DNA of 64,000 bases from Rhizobium sp. CG5 (GCF_023701945.1 NZ_JABAEF010000003.1:62001-126000), one strand, 5' to 3'; positions 39,837 through 49,485 are shown, counted from the stretch's first letter. Program-made: numbers and translations. Notes: generated by a model from the sequence alone, not told the origin.

Positions 39837-40943
39837 ATGGCCGAAGCCCTGAAACATCTGATCGGCGCCCACACCGCCCGCGACACGGCAGAAGCCCTGT
39901 CGCGGGCCTGGCCTGACTTTAACGCCGATGGCTTTCTGCACGACATCCTGCCGCAGATCGAGGCGCGCGAACTGATGCGGCGCGGCCAGTTGATCGCCGA
40001 GACCATGCGCCGGTACCTGCCGCAGGATTTTGGCAAGGCCGCTCCGATTCTTGCCGCATGCCTGCCGGACGGCGAACGGCCCGGCCTCGGCGGCTGGGCG
40101 CTGCTGTCCTTCAACCAGTATATTGCCACCCACGGCCTCGATCATCTGGAGACGTCGCTTGCTCTGCTCAAGACCCTGACGCCGCATTTCACCGCGGAAT
40201 TCGGCATTCGTCCGTTTGTCGACCGGGACCAGGACAAAACCCTGTCGATCATTGCCGGCTGGCTTGGCGATCCAAACCATCACGTCCGGCGTCTCGCCAG
40301 CGAAGGCACCCGGCCGCGCCTACCCTGGGCGATGCGCCTGCCGAAACTGGTGCGAGACCCGGACCCGCTGCTGCCGATCCTGACCGCGCTGCTCGACGAT
40401 CCGGAAGATTATGTGCGCCGCTCGGTGGCCAACAGCCTCAATGACATCGCCAAGGATCACCCCGATCTCGTCGCCGATTTCGTCGCCCGGCATACGCCCC
40501 ACGCCTCACCCGAACGGCTGCGCCTTCTGAAACATGCCTCGCGGACGCTTCTCAAGAAGGGTCATGCCGCCGCCATGGCCAATTTCGGCTTCAAAGTGCT
40601 GGACGGCCTGGCAGCAACGCTGGTGCTCGGCAATACGGATATTCCTTTTCCCGGTCAGCTCGATTTCGGCATCACCCTGGTCAATGAAACGACGCTGCCG
40701 CAGGTGCTGATGCTCGACTATGCCATCCATCACCGCAAGAAGGACGGCACGATGAGCCCGAAAGTTTTCAAGGGCCGCAGCCTGACGCTCGGCAGCGGCG
40801 AAAGCCTGCAACTCGACCTGCGCCACGCCTTCCGGCCGATCACCACCCGTACCTATTATCCAGGCGAGCATCGGCTGGACATTCTGGTCAATGGCATGAG
40901 CCTTGCGAGCGCGAGTTTCGATCTCGCCGCTCCCCTTCCATAG
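39837..40943 (+). CDS. AlkD-like DNA alkylation repair protein
   Basis: The 368-residue all-helical protein has HEAT-like repeats and the family segment DPNHHVRRLASEGTRPRLPW, then DDPEDYVRRSVANSLNDIAKDHP. AlkD glycosylases remove bulky cationic alkylated bases from DNA. The C-terminal third (from about residue 260) is beta-rich (FGITLVNETTLPQ) and may be a separate domain. The gene stands 105 bases after mttB with no partner in an operon. Confidence 0.8.
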   Translation: MAEALKHLIGAHTARDTAEALSRAWPDFNADGFLHDILPQIEARELMRRGQLIAETMRRYLPQDFGKAAPILAACLPDGERPGLGGWALLSFNQYIATHGLDHLETSLALLKTLTPHFTAEFGIRPFVDRDQDKTLSIIAGWLGDPNHHVRRLASEGTRPRLPWAMRLPKLVRDPDPLLPILTALLDDPEDYVRRSVANSLNDIAKDHPDLVADFVARHTPHASPERLRLLKHASRTLLKKGHAAAMANFGFKVLDGLAATLVLGNTDIPFPGQLDFGITLVNETTLPQVLMLDYAIHHRKKDGTMSPKVFKGRSLTLGSGESLQLDLRHAFRPITTRTYYPGEHRLDILVNGMSLASASFDLAAPLP

Positions 40944-41340
40944 GCTCGGCGCTAGGCTCAATCCATCCATCCCGAATGGACGATATCCGGCTTGTCAGAC
41001 GGTCTCCGCCAGGGCGGCCCGTTGCCGCGGATCGGCAGAGGCTCCAGCAACGCTACGCTGCATTGCAAAACAATCGCTTGACTTTTGACAGCAAAAGCAC
41101 GACATCCCCATCAGCTTTCATCCTTCCGGCCGCCGCGTGAGCGGCCACGCGAAACAGATCTTCGCGAAGAAGGACAGGAGCGCCCAAGATACGGACTGCA
41201 CAATGCAGCCGAATGCGCTGGAAGCTATTTTCCAACTTACAAGTTCCCAATTCACGCGGGGTTCTTGACGCCATCAGCAAGCAGGATCGCAAGACCGCGA
41301 TTGTGCTGGATTGCTTTTGGCGCCCCGAAAGGTATTTGAA
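40944..41340. promoter_or_regulatory. Long leader/intergenic region before DEAD helicase
   Basis: These 397 bases hold no convincing gene. A TTGACTTTTGACA stretch (41078-41090) could be a promoter, which would leave a leader of about 220-250 bases before the helicase start. Cold-induced RNA helicase genes often have such leaders. A ribosome binding site (GAAAGG, 41328-41333) precedes a TTG start codon. Confidence 0.45.
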
Positions 41341-42753
41341 TTGACCAATTTCGACGAACTTGGCTTGGCCAAGACCATCGTGGCATCGCTGACTCAGCTC
41401 GGCTATGAAAAGCCAACCCCGATCCAGGAAAAGGCCATCCCGCTGGTCCTGGAAGGCCGCGACCTGATCGGCCTGGCCCAGACCGGCACCGGCAAGACAG
41501 CTGCTTTCGGCCTGCCGATCATTGAAATGCTGATGAACAACGGCGCCCGCGCCGAAGGCCGCAGCACCCGCGTGCTGATCCTTGCTCCGACCCGCGAACT
41601 GGTGAACCAGATCGGCGAGAGCCTGCGCAGCTTCGTTCGCAAGACCCCGCTGAAGATCAACCAGGTCGTCGGCGGCGCCTCGATCGGCAAGCAGCAGCTG
41701 CAGCTGGAGCGCGGCACCGACATCCTGGTGGCGACCCCCGGCCGTCTGCTTGACCTGATCGCCCGCAACGCGCTGACCCTCAAGCACGTCACCCATCTCG
41801 TGCTCGACGAAGCCGACCAGATGCTCGACCTCGGCTTCATCCACGACCTTCGCAAAATCTCCAAGATGGTGCCGCCCAAGCGTCAGACCCTGCTGTTCTC
41901 GGCCACCATGCCGAAGGCAATCGCTGATCTTGCCGCAAGCTTCCTCAACAACCCGGTCAAGGTCGAAGTTTCGCCTCCGGGCAAGGCTGCCGACAAGATC
42001 GAGCAGTATGTGCACTACGTCACCGGTCAGAACCACAAGACCGAAATGCTGAAGACCTCGATCACCGCCAATCCGGATGGTCAGGCGCTGGTCTTCCTGC
42101 GCACCAAGCATGGTGCCGAGAAGCTGATGAAGCATCTCGAACATATCGGCTTCTCCGTCGCCTCCATTCACGGCAACAAGAGCCAGGGCCAGCGCGAGCG
42201 CGCCCTCAAGGCCTTCCGTGACGGTTCGATCAAGGTTCTGGTTGCCACCGACGTTGCCGCCCGCGGCATCGACGTGCCCGGCGTCACCCATGTCTACAAT
42301 TACGACCTGCCGGAAGTACCCGACGCCTATATCCACCGCATCGGCCGCACCGCCCGTGCCGGCCGCGACGGTATTGCGATTGCCTATTGCGGCCCGGATG
42401 AAGCCGGTCTGCTGCGCGACATCGAGCGCCTGATGGGCATCGTCATCGAAGTGGCCAGCGGCGAGCCTCCGGCCGATCGTGGCGGTCGCCCGGCCCGTCC
42501 CGCCCGTCGTGGCGGTCCAGGCGGCGGTGCAAACCGTGGCGGCCAGGGCGCTCCGCGCCAGGGTCAGGCCCGCTCGGCCCAGCGTCCGCGCGAAGATGGC
42601 GAAGGCGGTTTCGACAATCGTCCGGCCCGCAAGGACGGTCGCAAGCCTGCAAGCGGCCGCCCCCAGGGTGCCCGTCGTCCCGACCAGGGTCGCGGCGCAT
42701 CGTCTGGCCGGCCTGCCGGCGGCCAGCGCGGCCCGCGCCGCAGCGAAGGCTGA
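41341..42753 (+). CDS. DEAD-box ATP-dependent RNA helicase (RhlE-like)
   Basis: The 470-residue protein has every DEAD-box motif in order: FDELGLAKTIV and KPTPIQEKAIP (Q motif), AQTGTGKT, PTRELVNQIG, VLDEADQML, FSATMPK, ATDVAARGIDV and HRIGRTARAG. The tail (about residues 380-470) is rich in Gly, Arg, Pro and Ala, as in RhlE-type enzymes that act on ribosomal and structured RNA. I place the start at TTG 41341 after GAAAGG; the frame is open to TTG 41311. A terminator follows at 42800. Confidence 0.93.
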   Translation: MTNFDELGLAKTIVASLTQLGYEKPTPIQEKAIPLVLEGRDLIGLAQTGTGKTAAFGLPIIEMLMNNGARAEGRSTRVLILAPTRELVNQIGESLRSFVRKTPLKINQVVGGASIGKQQLQLERGTDILVATPGRLLDLIARNALTLKHVTHLVLDEADQMLDLGFIHDLRKISKMVPPKRQTLLFSATMPKAIADLAASFLNNPVKVEVSPPGKAADKIEQYVHYVTGQNHKTEMLKTSITANPDGQALVFLRTKHGAEKLMKHLEHIGFSVASIHGNKSQGQRERALKAFRDGSIKVLVATDVAARGIDVPGVTHVYNYDLPEVPDAYIHRIGRTARAGRDGIAIAYCGPDEAGLLRDIERLMGIVIEVASGEPPADRGGRPARPARRGGPGGGANRGGQGAPRQGQARSAQRPREDGEGGFDNRPARKDGRKPASGRPQGARRPDQGRGASSGRPAGGQRGPRRSEG

Positions 42754-43125
42754 GTTCGCCAACCCGGCGATTCGGGGTTTCGTGAGTTGAACCATTCAAG
42801 GGCCGGCGGACTTTCCGCCGGCCCTTTTCGTTGTGCCCATGCCCGCCATGACGCCGTTTTGTCACCATGACATCAGCGCCAGCGCTACTGCGCCAAACTA
42901 TCAAATTTTCAGCAAATGCATACGAATGAAGCAGGCGCATCCATAGGGTCTATTCGAAAGCCCGAAAATGATGCAACTTATTCGAGAGCATCAATGGAAC
43001 AATTGCCGCCGGCTGCGCTTAATGCCTAAAAATACGGCTATTTTCGCATGCAAGAATAATTGCCTCCAATTGCGCATGGTTCTTGCATTGCCCATTGCAT
43101 TGTATTCATATGAGAAAAAAAGGGG
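42754..43125. other. Intergenic region between helicase and ATP-grasp gene
   Basis: The first part holds the helicase terminator (42800-42828). The rest is AT-richer and probably contains the promoter for the ATP-grasp gene. I see no gene of convincing quality. AAAAAAGGGG directly abuts the start codon of the next gene. Confidence 0.6.
42800..42828 (+). terminator. Rho-independent terminator of the DEAD helicase gene
   Basis: A perfect 11-bp stem (GGGCCGGCGGA, loop CTT, TCCGCCGGCCC) is followed by TTTT. It lies 46 bases after the helicase stop codon. Confidence 0.9.
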
Positions 43126-44544
43126 ATGGCGCCATTGATCTTTGATGAAATGATAAGTGCGGACGACAGCCCGCGAGCGCCTTACAAGAACTACCACGAT
43201 TGGTTCGCCAGTCAGGATCGGGGCCACCTGATCGCCAAGTCCAGGGATGCGGAAAACATCTTTCGAAAGACCGGCATCACCTTCGCCGTCTACGGGCATG
43301 CCGATTCGGCCGAAAAGCTGATCCCGTTCGATATCATTCCCCGCATCATTGCCGCCCGTGAATGGCGCAAGCTCGCCCAGGGCATCGAGCAGCGCGTGCT
43401 GGCGCTCAACGCCTTTCTCGACGACATCTATCACAAGCAGGAAATCATCCGCGCCGGCCGCATTCCGCGCGAGCTGATCGAGAAGAACGATGCCTTCCTG
43501 CCGGAGATGATCGGCTTCCGGCCGCCGGGCGGCGTCTATACCCATATCGTCGGCACCGATATCGTGCGCACCGGCGAAGACGAGTTCTACGTGCTGGAAG
43601 ACAATGCCCGCACGCCCTCCGGTGTCAGCTACATGCTGGAAAACCGCGAAACCATGATGCAGATGTTCCCCGAGCTGTTTCAGGTCAACAAGGTGCAGCG
43701 CGTCGAGGACTATCCCTACCTGCTGCGCCAGTCGCTGGCCTCGCTCGCCCCTCCCGGCTGCAAGGGCAAGCCGCGCGTCGCGGTGCTGACCCCCGGCATC
43801 TACAATTCGGCCTATTACGAGCATTCCTTCCTCGCCGACATGATGGGCGTCGAGCTGGTCGAAGGCTCTGATCTGCGCGTCATCGACGGCAAGGTGAAGA
43901 TGCGCACGACCCGCGGCTACGAGGCGATCGATGTGCTCTACCGCCGCGTCGACGACGATTTCCTCGATCCGCTGACCTTCCGGCCCGATTCGACGCTCGG
44001 CATTCCCGGCATCATGGATGTCTACCGCGCCGGCCACATCACCATCGCCAATGCGCCCGGCACCGGCATTGCCGACGACAAGGCGATCTATTCCTACATG
44101 CCGGAAATCGTCGAATTCTACACCGGCCGCAAGGCCATTCTCGAAAACGTGCCGACCTGGCGCTGTTCGGAGCCCGACAGCCTCAAATATGTGCTCGAGC
44201 ACATTGAGGAACTGGTGATCAAGGAAGTGCACGGCTCCGGCGGCTACGGCATGCTGGTCGGCCCGACCGCCTCCAAGAAGGAGCGCGTCGCCTTCGCCGA
44301 AAAGCTGAAGACCCGACCGAGCAACTATATCGCCCAGCCGACGCTGGCGCTGTCCACCGTGCCGATCCTCGTCAACAAGGGCATCGCGCCGCGCCATGTC
44401 GACCTGCGCCCTTACGTCCTCGTCTCCGACAAGGTGCAGATCATTCCCGGCGGACTGACCCGCGTGGCCCTGAAACAGGGCTCCCTGGTGGTCAATTCCA
44501 GCCAGGGCGGCGGCACCAAGGACACTTGGGTACTGGAGGATTGA
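43126..44544 (+). CDS. Circularly permuted type 2 ATP-grasp protein
   Basis: The 472-residue protein has the permuted ATP-grasp plan: LEDNARTPSGVSYMLENRETM near residue 165 and IKEVHGSGGYGMLVGP near residue 365, which bind ATP. ATP-grasp enzymes ligate a carboxylate to an amine or thiol. With the Alpha-E and transglutaminase genes that follow it forms a conserved but biochemically uncharacterised trio, predicted to make or modify a peptide. The start is uncertain: the AAAGGGG box touches the ATG, and TTG at 43135 is better spaced. Confidence 0.85.
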   Translation: MAPLIFDEMISADDSPRAPYKNYHDWFASQDRGHLIAKSRDAENIFRKTGITFAVYGHADSAEKLIPFDIIPRIIAAREWRKLAQGIEQRVLALNAFLDDIYHKQEIIRAGRIPRELIEKNDAFLPEMIGFRPPGGVYTHIVGTDIVRTGEDEFYVLEDNARTPSGVSYMLENRETMMQMFPELFQVNKVQRVEDYPYLLRQSLASLAPPGCKGKPRVAVLTPGIYNSAYYEHSFLADMMGVELVEGSDLRVIDGKVKMRTTRGYEAIDVLYRRVDDDFLDPLTFRPDSTLGIPGIMDVYRAGHITIANAPGTGIADDKAIYSYMPEIVEFYTGRKAILENVPTWRCSEPDSLKYVLEHIEELVIKEVHGSGGYGMLVGPTASKKERVAFAEKLKTRPSNYIAQPTLALSTVPILVNKGIAPRHVDLRPYVLVSDKVQIIPGGLTRVALKQGSLVVNSSQGGGTKDTWVLED

Positions 44545-44549
44545 GGCCT

Positions 44550-45491
44550 ATGCTCGGAAGAACTGCCAACGGCCTCTACTGGATGTTCCGCTACATCGAG
44601 CGTGCCGAAAACATCGCCCGGCTCGTCGATGCCGGACTTCGCATGTCCCTGACGCGCTCCGGCGCCACCGATGACGACTGGGCCGGCGTGCTGCAAAGCG
44701 CCGATGTCTCCGAGGGCTTTGCCGCCGGCCACGCCAAGGTGACGGCCGCCGACGCCATCGATTTCCTGCTGCGCGACCCGTCCAATCCCTCCAGCGTCAT
44801 GTCCTGCATCGACTCTGCGCGCAACAATGCCCGCATGGTGCGCACGGCGCTGACCCGCGAGACCTGGGAAGCCACCAACGAATGCTGGATCGACCTGAAA
44901 CAGATCCTGGCCCGCAAGCTGAAATCGCCCGACCTGCCCGAGGTGATCGATGCCGTCAAACGGCGCGCCGGGCTGATCCGCGGCGCCTTCCACGGCTCGA
45001 TGCTGCGCAACGAGATCTACAATTTCGCCCGCATCGGCACCTTCATCGAACGGGCCGACAATACCAGCCGCATCCTCGACGTGAAATATTACGTGCTGCT
45101 GCCGGCGGTCACCCAGGTCGGCTCGTCGCTCGACAACATGCAGTGGGAATCGATCCTGCGTTCGGTCTCGGCGCATCGCTCCTATCGCTGGATGTATGAC
45201 GGCGAATACCGGGCCTCCAACATTGCCGATTTCCTGATCCTCAACGGCCAGATGCCGCGGTCGCTCGCCTATTCCTACGAGAAGATCGTCAGCAATCTGG
45301 GCTATATCGGCAAGGAATATGGCGAGCAGCTGCCCGCCCATGCCACCGCCGACAGCATCCAGAAAACGCTGCATTCGACCAGCATCGGCCAGGTCATGGA
45401 TTACGGCCTGCACGAATTCCTCGATAATTTCATCGCCCGCAACAATCAGCTGAGCCAGGAAATCACCGAAGGCTATCGCTTCTACAGTTGA
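44550..45491 (+). CDS. Alpha-E domain protein
   Basis: The 313-residue, fully helical protein begins MLGRTANGLYWMFRYIERAENIARLVD, the classic Alpha-E start, and contains FLLRDPSNPSSVMSCI and WESILRSVSAHRSYRW. The family (DUF403) has no known activity. It lies five bases after the ATP-grasp gene and 26 bases before the transglutaminase, clearly one operon. Confidence 0.88.
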   Translation: MLGRTANGLYWMFRYIERAENIARLVDAGLRMSLTRSGATDDDWAGVLQSADVSEGFAAGHAKVTAADAIDFLLRDPSNPSSVMSCIDSARNNARMVRTALTRETWEATNECWIDLKQILARKLKSPDLPEVIDAVKRRAGLIRGAFHGSMLRNEIYNFARIGTFIERADNTSRILDVKYYVLLPAVTQVGSSLDNMQWESILRSVSAHRSYRWMYDGEYRASNIADFLILNGQMPRSLAYSYEKIVSNLGYIGKEYGEQLPAHATADSIQKTLHSTSIGQVMDYGLHEFLDNFIARNNQLSQEITEGYRFYS

Positions 45492-45517
45492 CCGGCGACA
45501 GGAACGGAAAGACACAC

Positions 45518-46345
45518 ATGCGGTTGAAGATCACCCACACGACGGAATACCGCTATGACGAGCCGGTGCAGTATTCCCTGCAGCGTCTGCGGCTGACGCC
45601 GATCGCCGGCCCCGGCCAGAATGTGCTGTCCTGGAACATCGCCGTCGACGGCGCCACCGTCGAGGCCGGCTATAACGACCAGTTCGGCAACCATGTGCAT
45701 CTCGTCTCGACCGAGGGGCAAAGCCAGAAGGTGCATATCGTCGCCTCCGGCGAAGTGGAGACCGAGGATCGGACCGGCATGTTCGGCGCCCATATCGGCT
45801 TCTGCCCGCTCTGGCTGTTCCTGCGCGACACGCCCCGCACCAAGGCCGGCAAGCTGACCCGCGAGCTGGTGAAAGGCCTGCCCGCCGGCGAGGAACTGCC
45901 CCGCCTGCATGCGCTGATGGACCTCGTTCATCAGACGGTCGCCTATCTGCCAGGGATGACCGACACCGAGACCACCGCCGAACAGGCGCTGGAGGCGAAA
46001 AGCGGCGTCTGCCAGGATCATGCCCATATCATCATCGCCGCCGCCCGCCTGATGGGCATGCCGGCCCGCTATGTCTCGGGCTATCTGATGATGGAAGGCC
46101 TGAAAGAGCAGACCGCCACCCATGCCTGGGCGGAAGTGCACCTGCCGGGCCTCGGCTGGGTCGGATTCGACGCGGCCAACAACAATTGCCCCGACGACCG
46201 CTATGTGCGCATCGCCACCGGGCTTTGCTATTCCGATGCCGCCCCGGTATCGGGCATGCGCATCGGCCTGGCGATCGAGGACATGACGGTGGCCGTCACC
46301 GTCAAGGACCAGACCGGACAGAGCCAGACCCAGACCCAGAGCTGA
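45518..46345 (+). CDS. Transglutaminase-like protease/transferase
   Basis: The 275-residue protein has an N-terminal bacterial transglutaminase domain (MRLKITHTTEYRYDEPVQYS) and a papain-like core with the triad Cys165 (SGVCQDHAH), His202 (THAWAEV) and Asp218 (WVGFDAANN). It may cut or crosslink peptides. I place the start at ATG 45518 after GGAACGGAAAG, since the in-frame TTG at 45488 overlaps the Alpha-E stop. It is the last of the trio. Confidence 0.88.
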   Translation: MRLKITHTTEYRYDEPVQYSLQRLRLTPIAGPGQNVLSWNIAVDGATVEAGYNDQFGNHVHLVSTEGQSQKVHIVASGEVETEDRTGMFGAHIGFCPLWLFLRDTPRTKAGKLTRELVKGLPAGEELPRLHALMDLVHQTVAYLPGMTDTETTAEQALEAKSGVCQDHAHIIIAAARLMGMPARYVSGYLMMEGLKEQTATHAWAEVHLPGLGWVGFDAANNNCPDDRYVRIATGLCYSDAAPVSGMRIGLAIEDMTVAVTVKDQTGQSQTQTQS

Positions 46346-46435
46346 CATTTCCCACTGTCCGCCCGTTGCGCGCATGGAACCGGTAAGCCCGGCGCCACGT
46401 TGACCGGCTATGGGAACCGGGCAAAGGAGAGCGGG

Positions 46436-46897
46436 ATGCTGTTTGGACAATCGCTGTTTCAGTCGGTTCTGCAACGTCTTGAGGACGAGGCGGCCGAAGC
46501 GGCCGACGACGACACCAGCCCAAGCCACCGCATATCAGGCCTTGGCAGCGGCTTTGTCTGGGAGAGCGCCGCACCGTCCCCTGCCGATGTCGAGCGCACC
46601 CGCGATCTCTATCTCGACCTGATGCCGGAAGAAACCGCGCCGCCCGAAGAACCGGCCGCCGTTGCCGAGCCGCCGCCGATCATGCCGGACCATCTTGCCC
46701 GCACCGCGCCGATGCAGGTGGCCGAGGACCTGGCCCTGTCGCCGGCCGACACGCTGCAGATCCTCACCGAGAAACGCCGCAGCTTTGCCCGCGCCAACCA
46801 TCCGGATGGCGTGGCGGATCCCTTCCGCGACAAGGCGACGAGGCGCATGCAGATCGCCAATCTCCTGATCGACGAGGCGATCGCCCGGCTGGGCTGA
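46436..46897 (+). CDS. J-domain-like small protein
   Basis: The 153-residue protein has an acidic, proline-rich middle (about residues 20-85) and a C-terminal helical hairpin with an HPD tripeptide in ARANHPDGVAD, as in DnaJ J-domains (LTEKRRSFARANHPDG, then RRMQIANLLIDEAIARL). A J-domain would activate a DnaK-type chaperone. I place the start at ATG 46436 after AAGGAGAG. It follows the transglutaminase gene by 90 bases, so operon membership is uncertain. Confidence 0.7.
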   Translation: MLFGQSLFQSVLQRLEDEAAEAADDDTSPSHRISGLGSGFVWESAAPSPADVERTRDLYLDLMPEETAPPEEPAAVAEPPPIMPDHLARTAPMQVAEDLALSPADTLQILTEKRRSFARANHPDGVADPFRDKATRRMQIANLLIDEAIARLG

Positions 46898-46924
46898 GGC
46901 GGGCGAAGACTTGTATCACTGGTA

Positions 46925-47347
46925 TTAATCGTAGAGACGCTGCAAGAGGCCGATCAGCTGGTCGCGGGCCTGCACTCCGCCGAGCTTGGCGATCAGGCGG
47001 TCTTCGTGGTCTTCCCAGATCGGTAGGATGGAGCGCAGGAACGCCTCGCCCTCCGCGGTGATATGCAGCGATTGCACCCGGCGATCGACATCCGACTTGC
47101 GCCGCTCGATCAGCCCGCGGTTTTCCAGCCCATCGACGATGGCGACGAAATTGGCCCGCTGGATTCCCAGGCTTTCGGCCACTTCGCTTTGCTTGAGGCC
47201 GGGATTGCGCAGCAGGATCATCAGCACCGCGAAATCCGAGGGCCGCAGATCGCGCGAGGCAAAAGTTTCGTTGAAATCCTGGAACACCGAGAGCTGCGCC
47301 CGGCGAAGCCGATAACCGACTGCATCTGCCATTACTGATAAATCCAT
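46925..47347 (-). CDS. MarR-family regulator
   Basis: The 140-residue winged-helix protein has the MarR core: LRPSDFAVLMILLRNPG, then a recognition helix in SEVAESLGIQRANFVAIVDGLENRGL and the wing IERRKSDVDRRVQSLHITAEG. I place the start at ATG 47347 after GGAG. The target and ligand are not evident. It converges on the J-domain-like gene. Confidence 0.88.
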   Translation of the reverse strand: MDLSVMADAVGYRLRRAQLSVFQDFNETFASRDLRPSDFAVLMILLRNPGLKQSEVAESLGIQRANFVAIVDGLENRGLIERRKSDVDRRVQSLHITAEGEAFLRSILPIWEDHEDRLIAKLGGVQARDQLIGLLQRLYD

Positions 47348-47779
47348 AGTCACTCCGGGGCGACCAGGCCCCTCGGGTTCGTCTGATAGGGTACGACGGT
47401 GTTTTATGGCTGCCTCCTGCTCCGAATCGCCAAGAAGGAGCATAGGCTTCGGAATATTTGCACATTGTATAGCACCGGCAGGAGAGAACAAGTATTCGAC
47501 AGCGATTACTGCGCTATAGCCCCAAGTTTGCGAATACTCGCCATGGCCATCCTCTGAAAACCCGCCAGGACCGTCGCCATGGCACAACACCCCCTGCAGG
47601 CCCCGCCGCAGGACCGAAGCGTCTCCGCCACTACGCATGAAGGCCGAGACGGGCAGCCAGCCGCCGCACCGGAGATTACCACCCCATCACCACATTCCTG
47701 CATTTTACACATTGAAGCCGGCCGAAGACTAGGCTATGAACCGCCAGGTCAGCTCGACGGTTCGCCCGTCGTCACGGAT
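47348..47779. other. Intergenic region between marR and tRNA-Arg
   Basis: No convincing gene is seen in these 432 bases. Octamers AGTATTCG (47491-47498) and CGAATACT (47531-47538) form an inverted repeat 32 bases apart. They may be an operator, but no gene is clearly attached to it. The promoter of the tRNA gene should also lie here. Confidence 0.4.
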
Positions 47780-47856
47780 GCACCCGTAGCTCAGCTGGAT
47801 AGAGTGTTGGATTCCGATTCCAAAGGTCACAGGTTCGAATCCTGTCGGGTGCGCCA
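47780..47856 (+). tRNA. tRNA-Arg (anticodon CCG)
   Basis: The 77-base cloverleaf has a 7-bp acceptor stem (GCACCCG/CGGGTGC), a D arm (GCTC...GAGT), an anticodon stem TTGGA/TCCAA with loop TTCCGAT (anticodon CCG, reading CGG), a T arm ACAGG-TTCGAAT-CCTGT, and an encoded GCCA 3' end. The final 30 bases coincide with the end of the convergent recombinase reading frame, as expected for an integration site. Confidence 0.95.
47827..47856. other. Putative attachment site (attL/attR) at tRNA-Arg 3' end
   Basis: The recombinase stop codon lies inside the tRNA gene at 47827-47829, and its last ten residues (WRTRQDSNL and stop) are encoded by the 3' part of the tRNA. This is where an element integrated into the tRNA would end. 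The other copy of the site would be beyond the window. Confidence 0.6.
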
Positions 47857-49485
47857 TTTCAGTACAGAACTATGAACGCCGAATGCCGCCGATTTTACGC
47901 TTGAAGCGGCCACGAGCGTTCGAAGCAGTTCCGATTTCGATCCCATGATCCGAATTTCAGTATCAGCGACCTCGACGCGCTGCGCCAGCGCGCGCAGGTG
48001 ATCCCGCCGATAGCCGCCACCTTCAAGCCGCAATCCGTTGCGGGCCTCAGCGGCCAAGGCGTCGATCATGTCCACCGTGATCGCCTGATTTCCGGCGCTG
48101 TCGAGCGTGGCCTGGGTACGGTCGGCGTCGGCTAGCGCCTGATCTCGTATCGCCTTGAGACCCGCCATGCGCTCTTTCAGCACCGAATCGCTCAGATCGG
48201 CGAGACCAGCTTCGATCGCGTCGTAGAGTCTGTTGAGCCGCTGGTCGGTCTCCGTGATTCGCCGGTTGAGTTCGGCGAGATGCTCACGACGGCGTTCGGC
48301 ACGTTCCTCGCGGCGGCCGAGCAGGCTGATGAGGATGGTTACCAGCCGCTTGGGCTGGAGCAAGCGTTCTTCCAGATGGCTCGCGACCAGATCGTCGAGC
48401 TTGTCCATCGGGAAGGAGCGACCTTCACAGCCGGTTTTGCCCTGCCGCGCCTTGGTCGAGCAGGTATAGTAGCGATATGTGCCGCCCGCGCTCCCCCTCC
48501 CGGTGCGGAGCGTCATCGCCCCTCCGCACTTGGAGCAAAAGCAGATGCCAGTCAGAAGGGTCGGCCCGCTGGTGACGCGAGCCGGCACCAGCATGGGATT
48601 GCGGGATTTCAGCTTCGCTTGCACCGATTCGAAGGTTTCGCGGTCAAGCAGCGGTGGGACCGCCATGATCGCGACTTCGCTTTCAGGCTTCTTCTCGCGG
48701 TTCTTGTGCAAGCGCGTATTGAACCTGTGCTCGCCGATATAGGTCGTGCGGGTCAGGATCGCATGGATTTGCGCGAGGCCCCAGCGCCCGCCATCACGGG
48801 TGAAGATACGACGTTCGTTAAGATAGCAGGTGATCGCCTTGACGCCGAGCGGGCCGGTCTTGCCATCGCCTTCGAGGAACAGCCGGTAGATCAGCCGGAC
48901 TGTTTCGGCGTGCAGCGGATCGATCTCCAGCTTCTTCTTGGTCTTCGAGCCGCGCTGCTCGGCCGCGACGATGCGATAGCCGATCGGCGGTAGCGCGCCG
49001 TTCCAGAAGCCCTGTCGGGCATTCTCGTTCATGGCGCGCAGGACGTGCTTGGCGTTCTCCTTGGACTGATACTCGTCGAACAGCGCCATAATCTGCCGCA
49101 TCATGACGTGCATGGGATCGTCGCCCATCTCCTGCGTGATGGAGACGAGCTTGACGCCGTTCTTTGCCAGCTTGCGGACGTAGAACTCCAACTCGAAGTG
49201 ATCGCGGAAGAAGCGCGAGAAGCTGTGAACCACGACGACATCGAACGGCGCGGGCTTTGACGTGCCCGCTTCGATCATGCGCTGGAACTCGGGGCGACGG
49301 TCATTGGTGGCTGAAGCACCAGCTTCCACGAAGGTTTCGACGAGCTGATAGCCGCGCGAAGTGCAATAGGTTTCGCCCTGCTTACGCTGGTCGGGGATCG
49401 ATACGTCATGCTCGGCCTGTCGCGTCGTCGAGACGCGCAGATAGAGCGCCGCGCGCTGCACGACATGCGGACTTTGAATGTTCAT
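47827..49485 (-). CDS. Large serine recombinase (site-specific)
   Basis: The 552-residue protein has a resolvase domain with catalytic Ser19 in YLRVSTTRQ and conserved arginines, then a Recombinase domain (residues about 170-280), a zinc-ribbon with CFCSKCGG and a later YYTC, and a long coiled coil (about 380-460). This is the plan of phage- and element-type serine integrases. It is the last gene of a four-gene set joined by ATGA overlaps. Its C-terminal residues are encoded by the tRNA 3' end, so the natural C-terminus may differ before integration. Confidence 0.9.
   Translation of the reverse strand: MNIQSPHVVQRAALYLRVSTTRQAEHDVSIPDQRKQGETYCTSRGYQLVETFVEAGASATNDRRPEFQRMIEAGTSKPAPFDVVVVHSFSRFFRDHFELEFYVRKLAKNGVKLVSITQEMGDDPMHVMMRQIMALFDEYQSKENAKHVLRAMNENARQGFWNGALPPIGYRIVAAEQRGSKTKKKLEIDPLHAETVRLIYRLFLEGDGKTGPLGVKAITCYLNERRIFTRDGGRWGLAQIHAILTRTTYIGEHRFNTRLHKNREKKPESEVAIMAVPPLLDRETFESVQAKLKSRNPMLVPARVTSGPTLLTGICFCSKCGGAMTLRTGRGSAGGTYRYYTCSTKARQGKTGCEGRSFPMDKLDDLVASHLEERLLQPKRLVTILISLLGRREERAERRREHLAELNRRITETDQRLNRLYDAIEAGLADLSDSVLKERMAGLKAIRDQALADADRTQATLDSAGNQAITVDMIDALAAEARNGLRLEGGGYRRDHLRALAQRVEVADTEIRIMGSKSELLRTLVAASSVKSAAFGVHSSVLKWRTRQDSNL

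Noticed and set aside
41053-42795. A 580-codon minus-strand frame opposite the DEAD helicase
   Set aside because: The plus strand carries all DEAD-box motifs, and the antisense product has only low-complexity Ala/Gly sequence at its start.
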